A stretch of DNA of 64,000 bases from Streptomyces physcomitrii. GTDB lineage: Bacteria > Actinomycetota > Actinomycetes > Streptomycetales > Streptomycetaceae. The number at the start of each line of letters is the position of its first letter. Positions within the stretch are counted from its first letter, which is position 1. The notes under the pieces were generated by a model. The model was not told where the DNA came from. It made no database searches and saw nothing but the letters and a program-made list of their open reading frames with translations. Positions 8,104-21,552 of this stretch are shown here, in pieces. The stretch is taken from contig NZ_JAAWWP010000003.1 of NCBI RefSeq assembly GCF_012273655.1, positions 186,001-250,000 of the forward strand. Direction: 5' to 3'. Both the position numbers and the translations under genes were made by a program.

Positions 8104-8307
8104 ATGGCTACTGGAACCGTGAAGTGGTTCAACTCGGAAAAGGGCTTCGGCTTCATCGCGCAGGACGGCGGCGGCGCCGACGTCTTCGCCCACTACTCGA
8201 ACATCGCCACCTCGGGCTTCCGTGAGCTCCAGGAGGGCCAGAAGGTGACCTTCGACGTCACCCAGGGCCAGAAGGGCCCGCAGGCGGAGAACATCCTCCC
8301 CGCCTGA
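8104..8307 (+). CDS. Cold-shock protein, CspA family
   Basis: 67 aa, the usual full length. It contains the RNP1 motif KGFGFIAQD and the RNP2-like VFAHYSNI, on a single five-stranded OB fold beginning [12 protein letters not shown]. It binds single-stranded RNA/DNA and acts as an RNA chaperone in the cytoplasm. Many Streptomyces carry several such paralogues, so a specific name is not assigned. AGGAG lies 8 nt before the ATG, and a strong hairpin terminator follows. Confidence 0.97.
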   Translation: MATGTVKWFNSEKGFGFIAQDGGGADVFAHYSNIATSGFRELQEGQKVTFDVTQGQKGPQAENILPA

Positions 8308-8346
8308 TCCAGGCTCGGTGGTTTCCGCGGGATCCGCTCCCGCGTG

Positions 8347-8381
8347 AACGGGGCCCGCACCTTCGTGGTGCGGGCCCCGTT
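8347..8381 (+). terminator. Terminator of the cold-shock gene
   Basis: AACGGGGCCCGCACC (8347-8361) pairs perfectly with GGTGCGGGCCCCGTT (8367-8381) around a TTCGT loop, followed by TCCGTTGTC. It is a 15-bp GC-rich stem 40 nt after the stop codon. Confidence 0.92.
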
Positions 8382-8470
8382 TCCGTTGTCCGGGTGTCCG
8401 GCTGTCCGGCGGGCACTGCCGCCCGCCGTCCGCGCGCCGGGCCGGATCCGCGGCCCGGCGCGCGCCGGCC

Positions 8471-8692
8471 TCAGAGCTTGTGCAGACGCGTGTACGGGCT
8501 GGCGACCCGCACCTGGGTCGCACCGAAGTCGACGAGCAGAGCGACCTGGTCCTCGACCTGCAGGACTCGGCCCAGGCCGAACTGGTCGTGGGAGACCCGG
8601 TCGCCGAGCGCGAACTCCTTGACGGGGGAGGCGACGGGGGCTTTGAAGGGGCTGGTGGACAGGTGGCGCCGCGGCGCGGAGGGCTTCGTCAT
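8471..8692 (-). CDS. Stand-alone Tudor-like protein resembling the PcrA/UvrD C-terminal domain
   Basis: 73 aa. Residues 27-73 read FALGDRVSHDQFGLGRVLQVEDQVALLVDFG in outline. I recognise this as close to the C-terminal Tudor-like domain of PcrA/UvrD helicases (GDRVxHDxFGxGxV), which in those enzymes contacts RNA polymerase. Here it stands alone behind about 25 Ser/Pro-rich residues. The ATG at 8692 has a GGAAGG-type site upstream. A role in transcription-coupled processes is inferred from the domain only. It is convergent with the cold-shock gene. Confidence 0.75.
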   Translation of the reverse strand: MTKPSAPRRHLSTSPFKAPVASPVKEFALGDRVSHDQFGLGRVLQVEDQVALLVDFGATQVRVASPYTRLHKL

Positions 8693-8932
8693 CGTGCCTT
8701 CCAGTATGCGCCGCCGCGGGCCCGAAGGGTCCGGTCCGCGGGCTGCAGATTGGACACGACGCCCGGGCGGCGGCCCCCGCGGGGCGAGCGGCGGGACCCC
8801 CGCGACGCCGTCCCCGCAGGCCCGCGCCCCGCAGCCCCCGGCCGCCCACAAGGTGCCGTCCCCCCGGGAGCCGTGCTGCCATGGGAGGACTCCCGGTGCG
8901 CCGCGGGAGGACTCCGGCGAAGGGAGACGGGC

Positions 8933-9703
8933 ATGGCAGTGGCCCTGTCCCGCCACCTCGCTGCGGTGCGCGCGGTGGTCCTGGACACCGACGGGGTGCT
9001 CACCGACTCCGCCTGGCTGCACGCCGCCACCTGGAAGACCGCCTTCGACGCCTGCCTGCGGGCGGCCGGTGACCCGCGCCCCTTCGACGCCGTCGAGGAC
9101 TACCGCCGCTACGTGGACGGCAGGTCCCGCCTCGACGGGGCCACCGCCTTCCTCGGCTCCCGGGACCTCGGCCTGCCGCCGGGCGCCTCGGACGCGGCCC
9201 CCGGCACCGGCTCGGTCGCCGCGGTCGCCGCCCGCAAGGAGCAGCTCCTGCGGGAGCGGCTGCGCGGCCCCGGCGTCCCGGCCTACCCCGGTTCGGTGCG
9301 GCTCCTGAAGGCGCTGTACGTCGCCGGGGTGCCCTGCGCCGCGGTCTCCGCCTCCCGGCACGCGCGGGAGTTCCTCGCCGGGGCGCGGCTGCGCGGACTG
9401 CTGCGCGAGACCGTGGACGGCGAGGAAGCCCGGCGGCTCGGCCTGCCCGGCAAGCCGGACCCGGCGCTCTTCCTGGAGGCGGCCCGCCGACTGGGCGCGG
9501 CGCCGGGCGAGTGCGCGGTGGTGGAGGACGCCCTCGCCGGGGTGGCCGCGGGGCGGCGCGGCGGCTTCGGCCTGGTCGTCGGGGTGGACCGCGCTCTCGG
9601 CCCGACCAGCGCCGCCGAACTGCGCGAGCACGGCGCCGATCTGGTGGTGACCGACCTGGCCGCCCTGCTCGACCCGGATCCGCCCCGGCCGGGGAGCGGC
9701 TGA
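8933..9703 (+). CDS. HAD-superfamily phosphatase / beta-phosphoglucomutase-like
   Basis: 256 aa. HAD motif I is VVLDTDGVLTDS (residues about 14-25). A helical cap follows, then motif II region CAAVSASRHAREF, motif III at LPGKPDPALF, and motif IV GECAVVEDALAGVAAG. This layout matches beta-phosphoglucomutases and related sugar phosphatases. It lies 2 nt upstream of the GH65 gene in one operon; GH65 phosphorylases release beta-glucose 1-phosphate, which beta-phosphoglucomutase converts to glucose 6-phosphate, so a joint catabolic role is plausible. GGGAGA precedes the ATG at a good distance. Confidence 0.88.
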   Translation: MAVALSRHLAAVRAVVLDTDGVLTDSAWLHAATWKTAFDACLRAAGDPRPFDAVEDYRRYVDGRSRLDGATAFLGSRDLGLPPGASDAAPGTGSVAAVAARKEQLLRERLRGPGVPAYPGSVRLLKALYVAGVPCAAVSASRHAREFLAGARLRGLLRETVDGEEARRLGLPGKPDPALFLEAARRLGAAPGECAVVEDALAGVAAGRRGGFGLVVGVDRALGPTSAAELREHGADLVVTDLAALLDPDPPRPGSG

Positions 9704-9705
9704 CG

Positions 9706-12201
9706 GTGCCCGCCTGGACCTGGACGTACGAGGGCTACGACCCCGCCGAGGAGACGCTGCGGGAGTCGATCTGCACGCTGGGCAACGGCGTCTTCGCCAC
9801 CCGCGGGGCCGCCTCGGAGACCCCGGCGGGCGAGGTGCACTACCCCGGTACCTACGCGGCGGGCGTCTACAACCGGCTGACCTCCCGCGTCGGTCAGGGC
9901 CCCGCGGCCAGGGAGGTGGAGAACGAGGACATGGTCAACCTCCCCGACTGGCTGCCGCTGCGCTACCGGATGCGCCCGGCCGGGGCACCCCCCGGCGACT
10001 GGCTCACCCCGGACGGCCCGGAACTGCGCCGCCACCGCCAGACCCTGGACATGCGCCACGGCACCCTGACCCGGGAGACGGTGTACGAGGACGGGGCCGG
10101 GCATCGGCTGACGGTGCGTCAACTCCGCTTTGTGCACATGGGGGATCCCCATCTCGCCGTCCAGCGAACCGAGTTCACCCCCGAGGGCTGGTCGGGGACG
10201 CTGGAGGTGCGCAGCGGGATCGACGGCGGGGTACGCAACGCGGGCGTGCCCCGCTACCGCGACCTGGCGGGCCACCATCTGTGCGACTGGCGCACCGGCA
10301 CCGCCGCCGAGGACACCGTCACCCTCGGCTGCCGCACCAACGCCTCCGGCATCCACCTCGCCCTGGCCGCCCGCACCCGGGCCGGAACCCACGTACCGGG
10401 CACGCCGGTTGAGGGAAACGGGGGCAACGGCGGCGGGTGGAACGGCAACCGGCGTACCCGGGCGGTGGCCTCGCCGGTGCCCGCGGAGGCGGTGCGGACC
10501 GTCACCGGTGAGCGGGGGGCATTCCAGGAGCTCTCGCTGCCGGTACGGGCGGGGGTCACGGTCTTCGTGGACAAGACGGTCGCGCTGTCCACCGGGCGGG
10601 AGCGGGCGGCGGAACAGGACCGGGAGGCCGCCCGACTGGCCGCCCGGGCAGCCGACTTCGGGGTGCTGCTCGCCGCGCACCGGCGGGCCTGGGAGGGCCT
10701 GTGGCAGCGCACCCCGCTGGAGGTGCGGGGCCGGGCCGGACGCATCCTGCGGCTGCACCGCTTCCACCTCCTCGGGACCCTCTCGCCGCACACCGCCGCC
10801 CTGGACGCGGGCGTACCGGCGCGGGGGCTGCACGGCGAGGCCTACCGGGGCCATGTCTTCTGGGACGAGCTGTTCGTGCTGCCCTACCTCAACCTGCACT
10901 TCCCCGAGGTCTCCAGGGCGCTGCTCGGCTACCGGTACCGGCGGCTGCCCGCGGCCTGCCGGGCGGCGCGGGAGAAGGGGCTCGACGGGGCGATGTTCCC
11001 CTGGCAGAGCGGCAGCGAGGGGCGCGAGGAGACCCAGGAGATGCACCTCAACCCGCGCTCGGGCCGCTGGCTGCCGGACCACTCCCGGCTCCAGCACCAT
11101 GTGGGCTCCGCCGTCGCGTACAACGTCTGGCGGTACTGGCAGTCCACCGGCGACCGGGACTTCCTGGTCACGCAGGGCGCGGAGATGCTCTGGGGGATCG
11201 CGCGCTTCTGGTCCTCGCTGGCCCGCTTCGACCCCGGGCTCGGCCGCTACCGGATCCGCGGGGTGGTCGGCCCCGACGAGTACCACGACGGCTACCCGGA
11301 CGCGCCGCTGCCCGGCCTCGACGACAACGCGTACACCAACGCCACCGCGGCCTGGGTCCTCGCCCGCGCCCGCGAGACCTACGCCCTGCTGCCCGACCGC
11401 GAGCGCCGACTCCTGTGCGAGCGCCTCGACGTGACCGAGGCGGAGCGGGCCCGGTGGGAGGAGGTCTCACGGCTGCTCCACCTGCCGCACCACGAGGGCG
11501 TGATCAGCCAGTTCAGCGGCTACGAGAGGCTGGCCCCGCTGGACTGGGAGGGGCTGCGCGCCCGGTACGGGGACATCCGGCGCCTGGACCGGATCCTGGA
11601 GGCGGAGGGCGACAGCCCCAACCGCTACCAGGCCTCCAAGCAGGCCGATGTGCTGATGCTCGGCTACCTCTTCCCGCCCACCGAACTCGCCGCCCTCTTC
11701 ACGCAGTTGGGCTACGAACTCGACGAGGCGCGGTGGCACCGCACCGTCGACTACTACCTGGCCCGCACCAGCCACGGCTCCACCCTGAGCGCGGTGGTGC
11801 ACGCCTGGATCCTGGCCCGCGCCCGCCGCGCCGAGGCCTGGCGCTACTGCGAGGAGGCCCTCGCCGGGGACGTGGCCGACCTCCAGGGCGGCACCACCGG
11901 CGAGGGCATCCACCTGGGCGCGATGGGCGGCACCCTCGACCTGGTCCAGCGGGGGCTGCCGGGCCTCGAAGTACGCGACGGGGCCCTGTGGTTGGCGCCC
12001 GCGCCGCTGCCCCAGCTCTCCAAGTTCGCGATCGGCTTCCGGCTCGCGGAGTACGGCGAGGTGAAGCTCCGGCTGCGCAGGAACCGCGTCCAGGTCGCGC
12101 TGTCCGCCGCGAGCCCCCGCCCGCTGCGGGTGCGGGTCGGCCGCCGCGAGATGCTCGTGGAGCCGGGGACGGCACCCTGGGTGGAGGTCAACGGGCGCTG
12201 A
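9706..12201 (+). CDS. GH65 family glycoside hydrolase/phosphorylase
   Basis: 831 aa from a GTG start (VPAWTWTYEGYDP), typical GH65 length. The N-terminal beta-sandwich (residues about 1-270) is followed by the alpha/alpha barrel with the catalytic-acid motif GVVGPDEYHDGYP near residue 527, WDELFVLPYL, and the phosphate- or water-binding loop RTSHGSTLS. Members act on maltose, trehalose, kojibiose or nigerose, either with phosphate or with water; sequence alone does not decide which. The adjacent HAD gene favours a phosphorylase producing beta-glucose 1-phosphate. The gene converges on cobN. Confidence 0.9.
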   Translation: MPAWTWTYEGYDPAEETLRESICTLGNGVFATRGAASETPAGEVHYPGTYAAGVYNRLTSRVGQGPAAREVENEDMVNLPDWLPLRYRMRPAGAPPGDWLTPDGPELRRHRQTLDMRHGTLTRETVYEDGAGHRLTVRQLRFVHMGDPHLAVQRTEFTPEGWSGTLEVRSGIDGGVRNAGVPRYRDLAGHHLCDWRTGTAAEDTVTLGCRTNASGIHLALAARTRAGTHVPGTPVEGNGGNGGGWNGNRRTRAVASPVPAEAVRTVTGERGAFQELSLPVRAGVTVFVDKTVALSTGRERAAEQDREAARLAARAADFGVLLAAHRRAWEGLWQRTPLEVRGRAGRILRLHRFHLLGTLSPHTAALDAGVPARGLHGEAYRGHVFWDELFVLPYLNLHFPEVSRALLGYRYRRLPAACRAAREKGLDGAMFPWQSGSEGREETQEMHLNPRSGRWLPDHSRLQHHVGSAVAYNVWRYWQSTGDRDFLVTQGAEMLWGIARFWSSLARFDPGLGRYRIRGVVGPDEYHDGYPDAPLPGLDDNAYTNATAAWVLARARETYALLPDRERRLLCERLDVTEAERARWEEVSRLLHLPHHEGVISQFSGYERLAPLDWEGLRARYGDIRRLDRILEAEGDSPNRYQASKQADVLMLGYLFPPTELAALFTQLGYELDEARWHRTVDYYLARTSHGSTLSAVVHAWILARARRAEAWRYCEEALAGDVADLQGGTTGEGIHLGAMGGTLDLVQRGLPGLEVRDGALWLAPAPLPQLSKFAIGFRLAEYGEVKLRLRRNRVQVALSAASPRPLRVRVGRREMLVEPGTAPWVEVNGR

Positions 12202-12231
12202 GAGAACGTGACTTGGGGCCGCCCCGCAGCG

Positions 12232-12291
12232 CCGCGTCCCTCACTGCCGCGTCCCTCACTGCCGCGTCCCTCGCTGCCGCACTCCTCGGCA
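12232..12291. repeat. 15-bp tandem repeats (CCGCGTCCCTCACTG)
   Basis: Three near-identical 15-bp units (12232-12276) and a diverged fourth fill the gap between the convergent GH65 and cobN genes. Confidence 0.8.
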
Positions 12292-12344
12292 CCGCGCCCC
12301 TCAGCACCGCACCTCTCGGCGCGGCACCCGCCGGCGCCCGGCGC

Positions 12345-16118
<3,774 letters not shown>

Positions 16119-16129
16119 GCGGCGTCTGG

Positions 16130-16340
16130 CCTTCCTCGGGGTGTCCACGCCCCGGGCTGGTGTCGGACGGCGGAGTTCCTGACTCGCCCGGGGACCGGGC
16201 TCACAGTGGCGGGACCGTGCCGGATTCGCACCGGCTTCCTCGCGTCGGGGCCCGTCTTCCGCTTGCGGTCGCCGGGCCCGTTGCCGTCGACGGACCAGTC
16301 GGCCCGCCGCAGGCATAGTAAGTCCCCGGTGGCCGACTTG
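16130..16340 (-). promoter_or_regulatory. Cobalamin (B12) riboswitch controlling cobN
   Basis: Read on the minus strand, the sequence contains the hallmark blocks in order: GCCGGTGCGAATCCGGCACG, then GTCCCGCCACTGTGA (16199-16213), then the B12-box-like GAGTCAGGAACTCCGCC (about 16170-16186). This matches the conserved core of the cobalamin riboswitch. It sits directly upstream of the cobN ATG and lies within the 323-base gap between divergent cobN and cobG-cobH. Outer boundaries are approximate. Confidence 0.92.
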
Positions 16341-16404
16341 TCGGTGGGGCCTTCGTCACCGCACCCCCGGGCGCCGGGCGCGGGTTCCGGCCGCCGAACG
16401 GGCC

Positions 16405-16441
16405 AAAGCCGCCGGTCGGGGCCGTGGGTATGCTCGCCGCC
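16405..16441 (+). promoter_or_regulatory. Probable leaderless promoter of cobG-cobH
   Basis: TATGCT (16429-16434) fits the TANNNT -10, and the ATG begins 8 nt after its last base, so transcription would start at or next to the ATG. No Shine-Dalgarno site is visible. This promoter is not preceded by a riboswitch, unlike divergent cobN. Confidence 0.55.
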
Positions 16442-18682
16442 ATGCCGCCCCTTTCGACACCTTCCTCACGTACGGGCGAGGCTCCCGCCAGGACACGGGG
16501 CGACGCCTGCCCCGGCGCGCTGCGCCTGCACCGCGCGGACGACGGCTTTCTGGCCCGACTCCGTTTGCCCGGTGGGGTGTTGACGGTGCGTCAGGCCGAG
16601 GTCCTGGGCACCGCCGCCGAGCGGCTCGGGGACGGGAGCCTGAGTGTCACCTCGCGCGGCAACGCCGAGCTGCGCGGGCTCGACGGCGGCTGCGGCGCCG
16701 AACTGGCCGCCCTGCTGCACGAGGCGGGACTGCTCCCCTCCGAGCGGCACGAGCGGGTACGCAATATCGTCGCCTCCCCTGCCGCCGGACTCGACCGACT
16801 CGGCTTCGCCGACGCCCAGTTGTGGGCCCGCGAGCTGGACGCGCTGCTGTGCGCCGAGGACTGGACCGCGGCCCTCTCCGGCCGCTTCCTCTTCGCCCTC
16901 GACGACGGCCGCGGCGATGTCCGCACCCTCGGCGCCGATGTGAGCTTGCTCGCAACTCCCGCCGACGAAGCCCTCGTACAGGCAGGAAACCGGTCATTCC
17001 GGATCCCGGCCACCGCGGCCCCCCGCGCGGCCCTCGCCGCCGCCCGCGCCTTCCTCACCGCGGCCGAGACGGCGGGCAACGGCGCCTGGCGGGTCCGGGA
17101 CCTGCCGCCCGGGCAGGAGCCGCCGCTCGGGGAGTGCCTGCGGGCGGCGGGGATTCCGGCACGGGCGGTGGAGGGCGCGGGGGCGGCTGCCGGGTCCGGG
17201 GCGGTGGACGAGGACGGGGCTGTGCACGAAGACGGGCCCGCGTACGAGGTCGGGCCGTACGGGAATGGCTCCGAGTACGGGAACGGGTCGGCGTACGAGG
17301 ACGGCTCGGCGTACGGGAACGGGTCCGAGGCGGTGGCGTGCGGGAGTGGACCCGCGGCGGCGGTCCACGAAGCCCAGGCACCCGGAGCCGCGAGCGCCGG
17401 TCCCCTGCCGGGAATCCTGGAGGCCGCCGACGGCAGCTGCACGGTGGTCGCCGGGGTGCCGTTCGGGCGGCTGGGCCCGGCGCAGTGGCGCGCGCTGCTG
17501 TCCGCGCCCGCGCGCGAGCTGCGGCTCACGCCCTGGCGCTCCGTACTGGTGCCCGGCCTCACCCGCCGCGAGGCCGGGGAACGGCTCGCCGCGCTGGCCG
17601 CCGCCGGGCTGACGACCGCTCCCGACTCGCCCTGGCTGCACGTGGGCGCCTGTACCGGCCGCCCCGGCTGCGGGAAATCCCGGGCGGACGTCCGCGCGGA
17701 GGCGCTGCCCGCGCCCGGCCGGGGACTGCCGGTGTACTGGTCCGGGTGCGAGCGGCGCTGCGGTCACCCGGCGGGCGACTTCGTCGACGTCCTCGCCCGC
17801 GCGGAGGGGGCGTACGAGGTGAGCGTGCGCCGGAGCGGCCTGCCCGACCTGCGCTGCACGGTGCCGGAGACCGAGGACGGGCTCCGCGGGGCGATCACCT
17901 CGGTCCGCACCGTGCGCCGGAGCGCGCCCCCGCCCCGTACCCCCGCGCCCCGTACCCCCGCGGCGGCCTCCCGTACCCCCGCGGCGGCACCCCCACCACC
18001 CACACCCCCGGGCCCTCGCGCCGAGGACCGGGGCTTCGAGATGAGCGAGAGCACCGTGTTCGAGTACGAGAAGGACGGCGCCGAGATATACCGCCGCTCC
18101 TTTGCCACCATCAGGGCCGAGGCGGATCTCGCGGGGCTGCCCGAGGACGTCGGCCGGGTCGCGGTGCGGATGATCCACGCCTGCGGGATGACCGACCTGG
18201 TCGCCGATCTCGCCCACTCGCCGCGGGTGGTGGCCCGCGCCCGCGAGGCGCTGCGCGCCGGGGCGCCGATCCTGTGCGACGCGCAGATGGTCGCCTCCGG
18301 GGTGACCCGCAGGCGGCTGCCCGCGGACAACGAGGTGCTCTGCACCCTCTCCGCCCCCGAAGTGCCCTCGCTCGCCGCCGAGTTGGGCACCACCCGCAGC
18401 GCCGCCGCCCTCGAACTCTGGCGGGAGCGCCTGGACGGCGCGGTGGTCGCGGTCGGCAACGCGCCGACCGCGCTCTTCCGGCTCCTGGAGATGATCGCCG
18501 AGGGGGCGCCCCGGCCGGCGGCCGTCATCGGCGTACCGGTCGGCTTCATCGGCGCCGCGGAGTCCAAGGACGCCCTGGCCGCCTCCCCGCTCGGCCTGGA
18601 GTACCTGGTGGTCCGCGGCAGGCGCGGCGGCAGCGCGATGGCCGCCGCCGCCCTCAACGCGATCGCGAGCGAACAGGAATGA
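16442..18682 (+). CDS. cobG-cobH: Precorrin-3B synthase (CobG) fused in frame to precorrin-8X methylmutase (CobH)
   Basis: 746 aa without a stop. Residues about 15-495 are CobG, with the iron-sulfur/sirohaem-type cysteines C404, C410, C436 and C440 ([14 protein letters not shown]). CobG performs the oxygen-dependent step to precorrin-3B. Residues 534-746 are a complete CobH ([14 protein letters not shown], the MIHACG motif with the probable catalytic H579, and [12 protein letters not shown]), which moves the C11 methyl to C12 to give hydrogenobyrinate. The join is a Pro/Ala linker (about 495-533) encoded by CCCCGTACCCCCGCG repeats. Residues about 250-320 are a low-complexity YGNGS/YEDGS insertion. 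An internal ATG at 18041 could also start a free CobH, though its ribosome site is weak. The stop overlaps cobIJ by ATGA. Confidence 0.93.
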   Translation: MPPLSTPSSRTGEAPARTRGDACPGALRLHRADDGFLARLRLPGGVLTVRQAEVLGTAAERLGDGSLSVTSRGNAELRGLDGGCGAELAALLHEAGLLPSERHERVRNIVASPAAGLDRLGFADAQLWARELDALLCAEDWTAALSGRFLFALDDGRGDVRTLGADVSLLATPADEALVQAGNRSFRIPATAAPRAALAAARAFLTAAETAGNGAWRVRDLPPGQEPPLGECLRAAGIPARAVEGAGAAAGSGAVDEDGAVHEDGPAYEVGPYGNGSEYGNGSAYEDGSAYGNGSEAVACGSGPAAAVHEAQAPGAASAGPLPGILEAADGSCTVVAGVPFGRLGPAQWRALLSAPARELRLTPWRSVLVPGLTRREAGERLAALAAAGLTTAPDSPWLHVGACTGRPGCGKSRADVRAEALPAPGRGLPVYWSGCERRCGHPAGDFVDVLARAEGAYEVSVRRSGLPDLRCTVPETEDGLRGAITSVRTVRRSAPPPRTPAPRTPAAASRTPAAAPPPPTPPGPRAEDRGFEMSESTVFEYEKDGAEIYRRSFATIRAEADLAGLPEDVGRVAVRMIHACGMTDLVADLAHSPRVVARAREALRAGAPILCDAQMVASGVTRRRLPADNEVLCTLSAPEVPSLAAELGTTRSAAALELWRERLDGAVVAVGNAPTALFRLLEMIAEGAPRPAAVIGVPVGFIGAAESKDALAASPLGLEYLVVRGRRGGSAMAAAALNAIASEQE

Positions 18683-20373
18683 GCGGGGGGCGAGCAGGCG
18701 TGAGCGGTGGCGGCGCGGACGGATCCACGGAGACCGCGGAAACCGCGGAGACCAGAGATACCGCGAAGCCCGGGGAGACCAGGCAGACCAGGCAGACCGA
18801 ACAGGGCGGCGCAGTACGGGAGTTGGGGGAGCCGCAGGCCCGCACCGGCAAGCTCTACGGTGTGGGACTCGGCCCCGGCGACCCCTCGCTGCTGACCCTG
18901 CGCGCGGTGGAGGCCATCGCGGAGGCGGACGTGGTGGCGTACCACTCGGCGCGGCACGGGCGCTCGATCGCCCGCCGGATCGCGGACCGGCATCTGCGGC
19001 CCGAGCACATCGAGGAGCGGCTGATGTACCCGCTCACCGTGGAGACCACCGACCACCCCGGCGGCTACCGCGGCGCCCTCGACGACTTCTACGAGGAGGC
19101 CTCCGCCCGGCTCGCCGCCCACCTGGACGCGGGCCGCACGGTCGCCGTGCTCGCCGAGGGCGACCCCCTCTTCTACGGCTCCTACCAGCACATGCACAAG
19201 CGCCTCGCGCACCGCTACCCGACCGAGGTGATCCCCGGCGTCACCTCGCTCAGCGCGGCGGCGGCCCGGCTCGGCGCACCGCTCACCGAGGGCGAGGAGA
19301 CGCTGACCGTCATCCCCGGCACGCTGCCGGAGGAGGAGCTGACCGCCCGGCTCGCGGCGGCCGACTCCGCGGTGGTGATGAAGCTGGGGCGCACCTTCCC
19401 GGCCGTGCGCCGGGCGCTGGAGCGCACGGGCCGTCTGGAGGAGGCGCGTTATGTGGAGCGCGCCACCATGGACGGCGAACGCACCGGCGCCTTCACGGAC
19501 ATCGACCCCGACTCGGTGCCCTACTTCTCGGTGGCCGTGCTGCCGAGCAGGGTGGCCCCGCTGCCGGAGCAGCGGCCCTCGCCGGTGCCGCGCGAGCGGG
19601 GCGAGGTGGTGGTCGTCGGCACCGGCCCCGCGGGCGCGCGCTGGCTCACCCCGGAGACCCGGGGCGCCCTCGCCGCCGCCGACGACCTCGTCGGCTACAC
19701 CACCTACCTGGACCGGGTGCCGCGGCGCCCGGGCCAGCGGCGGCACGGCTCGGACAACAAGGTGGAGTCCGAGCGCGCCGAGTTCGCCCTCGACCTGGCC
19801 CGGCGCGGGCACCGGGTCGCGGTGGTCTCCGGCGGCGACCCGGGCGTCTTCGCGATGGCCAGCGCCGTACTCGAAGCCGCCGCCCAGGACGCCTACACGG
19901 ACGTACCGGTGCGGGTGCTGCCCGGGGTGACGGCCGCCCACGCCGCGGCCGCCCGGGTCGGCGCGCCCCTCGGCCACGACTACGCCACCCTCTCCCTCTC
20001 CGACCGCCTCAAGCCCTGGGAGGTGATCGCGGCCCGGCTGGCCGCGGCGGCCTCCGCGGACCTGGTCCTCGCGCTCTACAACCCCGGTTCCCGCAGCCGG
20101 ACCTGGCAGGTCGGCAAGGCCAAGGAACTGCTCCTGGAGCACCGGGCCCCGGACACCCCGGTGGTCGTCGCCCGCGACATCGGCGGCCCCGGGGAGTCGG
20201 TACGCGTCCTGCGCCTCGCCGACCTCGAACCCGCCGAGGTCGACATGCGCACCCTGCTCCTCGTGGGCTCCTCCCGGACCCGGGTCGCGGACCGGGGCGG
20301 GTTGGCGGCGACCGGGGCGGACGGCCCGATCACGCGCGCGGTGTGGACGCCGCGGTGGTATCCGGAGGGGTAG
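18679..20373 (+). CDS. cobIJ: CobI-CobJ fusion: precorrin-2 C20- and precorrin-3B C17-methyltransferase
   Basis: 564 aa. A Thr/Glu-rich leader (residues 1-55) is followed by two SAM-dependent tetrapyrrole methylase domains. CobI (about 55-290) starts [19 protein letters not shown] and has [15 protein letters not shown]. CobJ (about 300-550) has [33 protein letters not shown] and [11 protein letters not shown]. CobI makes precorrin-3A; CobJ contracts the ring and methylates C17 to give precorrin-4. The fused order is common in actinobacteria. The start ATG overlaps the upstream stop by 4 nt, so translation is coupled to the CobG-CobH protein that supplies the intermediate step. Confidence 0.96.
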   Translation: MSGGRAGVSGGGADGSTETAETAETRDTAKPGETRQTRQTEQGGAVRELGEPQARTGKLYGVGLGPGDPSLLTLRAVEAIAEADVVAYHSARHGRSIARRIADRHLRPEHIEERLMYPLTVETTDHPGGYRGALDDFYEEASARLAAHLDAGRTVAVLAEGDPLFYGSYQHMHKRLAHRYPTEVIPGVTSLSAAAARLGAPLTEGEETLTVIPGTLPEEELTARLAAADSAVVMKLGRTFPAVRRALERTGRLEEARYVERATMDGERTGAFTDIDPDSVPYFSVAVLPSRVAPLPEQRPSPVPRERGEVVVVGTGPAGARWLTPETRGALAAADDLVGYTTYLDRVPRRPGQRRHGSDNKVESERAEFALDLARRGHRVAVVSGGDPGVFAMASAVLEAAAQDAYTDVPVRVLPGVTAAHAAAARVGAPLGHDYATLSLSDRLKPWEVIAARLAAAASADLVLALYNPGSRSRTWQVGKAKELLLEHRAPDTPVVVARDIGGPGESVRVLRLADLEPAEVDMRTLLLVGSSRTRVADRGGLAATGADGPITRAVWTPRWYPEG

Positions 20374-20597
20374 GACACCCTCCCCCGGGCGGACTCTCCC
20401 GGGCGGCCCCCTCGGGCGGCCCCCTCGGGCGCCGTCCTCGGGCGCTGTCCTCGCGTGGGCTCGCCCGCCTCTCGTACGGCTCGGCCTCGCGTATGCCCCG
20501 CTCGGACAACTCGTGGAGTCCCGCGGCGAGTTGGGGGGCGGGCTTACGGCAGCGGCAACTCACCTGCTTTCGCGGCGAGTTGCCGCCTGAAGCGGGC

Positions 20598-21371
20598 TCA
20601 GGGTGCCAGCAGTCCGTCCAGTTCGGCAGCGAAGAGCCGGTCGGGGTCCAGGCCCATCCCGTCGAAGTGGCCCGCGAGTTCGAGGGAGAGCACGCCGTGC
20701 AGCCGGGTCCAGAAGGACAGGGCGCGGCGCAGCGCGGCGGGCGGGGCGGGGTGGCCCGCCGCCCACTGCCGGTGGTCCGCGAGGTGGGTCTCGAAGGGGG
20801 TCGCGGGGCGGTCCGCGGGCGGCGCGGGGCAGGCGTCGAGCAGGGTCCTCATGATCTCGTCGGCGATCGCGGTGATGTCCTCGGGCGCGTGGTAGCCGGG
20901 GACGGGCGTGCCGTACACGAGGAAGTACCGCTGCGGGTCGGCCAGCGCCCACCCGCGCAGGGCGTGCGCGATCCGGGCGAGGGGGGCGGTGGCGTCCTCG
21001 GCCCCGCGGGAGGCACGCCCGGCCTCGCGGGAGGCGTCCGCCCCCGGCCCGCCTCCGCTGCCGGCCCCGCTCCCAGCGGGCTCCCCCTCTCCGGTCCCGT
21101 ACGCGAGGCGGACGGTGTCGGCGAGGCCCCGGTAGGCGTCCCGGATGAGCGCGGTGATCAGGTCGTCGCGGCTGGCGAAGTACCGGTAGAGGGCGGGCCC
21201 GCTCATGCCCATCTGCTTGGCGATCGCGTTCAGCGAAAGCGCTGACGCCCCCGCCTCGGCCATCTGCTCCCAGGCCCGCTCCTTGACCTCGGCCCGCACC
21301 TGGCTGCGGTACCGCTCGCGAGGACTCTCCGTACGAGAACTCTCCGTACCCGGTGTGCCCGGCCCGGCCAT
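20598..21371 (-). CDS. TetR-family regulator
   Basis: 257 aa. The N-terminal HTH (residues about 25-75) reads SLNAIAKQMGMSGPALYRYFASRDDLI, a textbook TetR DNA-binding domain. The ligand domain contains a Gly/Ala-rich loop (GEPAGSGAGSGGGPGAD) and a WHG-type second half. It is divergent from a quinone-oxidoreductase-like gene with a 181-bp shared promoter region, the usual arrangement for a TetR repressor and its target. The ligand is unknown. Confidence 0.92.
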   Translation of the reverse strand: MAGPGTPGTESSRTESPRERYRSQVRAEVKERAWEQMAEAGASALSLNAIAKQMGMSGPALYRYFASRDDLITALIRDAYRGLADTVRLAYGTGEGEPAGSGAGSGGGPGADASREAGRASRGAEDATAPLARIAHALRGWALADPQRYFLVYGTPVPGYHAPEDITAIADEIMRTLLDACPAPPADRPATPFETHLADHRQWAAGHPAPPAALRRALSFWTRLHGVLSLELAGHFDGMGLDPDRLFAAELDGLLAP

Positions 21372-21429
21372 GCTCCGCCCCTCTCCCTGCTCGCCGCCGG
21401 AGGGATGCCCGGCGGGCGCGAGTTAGAGG

Positions 21430-21480
21430 CTATCACTCGCGTTATTGACTCTCGGCGATCCCGAGTTATACATTCTTACT
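21430..21480 (+). promoter_or_regulatory. Promoter and likely TetR operator of the oxidoreductase gene
   Basis: TTGACT (21445-21450) and TATACA/TACATT (21467-21474) form a -35/-10 pair with 16-18 nt between. The perfect inverted repeat CTCGG-CGATC-CCGAG (21451-21465) lies in the spacer, where a repressor would block polymerase. The region is AT-richer than its surroundings. Binding by the divergent TetR protein is inferred. Confidence 0.6.
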
Positions 21481-21552
21481 AAAGCGAGGAGCGATAACCG
21501 ATCGCCCAGCCGAAGCAGCGACCCCGTCCACGACGGGGCGAAGGAGACCGCC

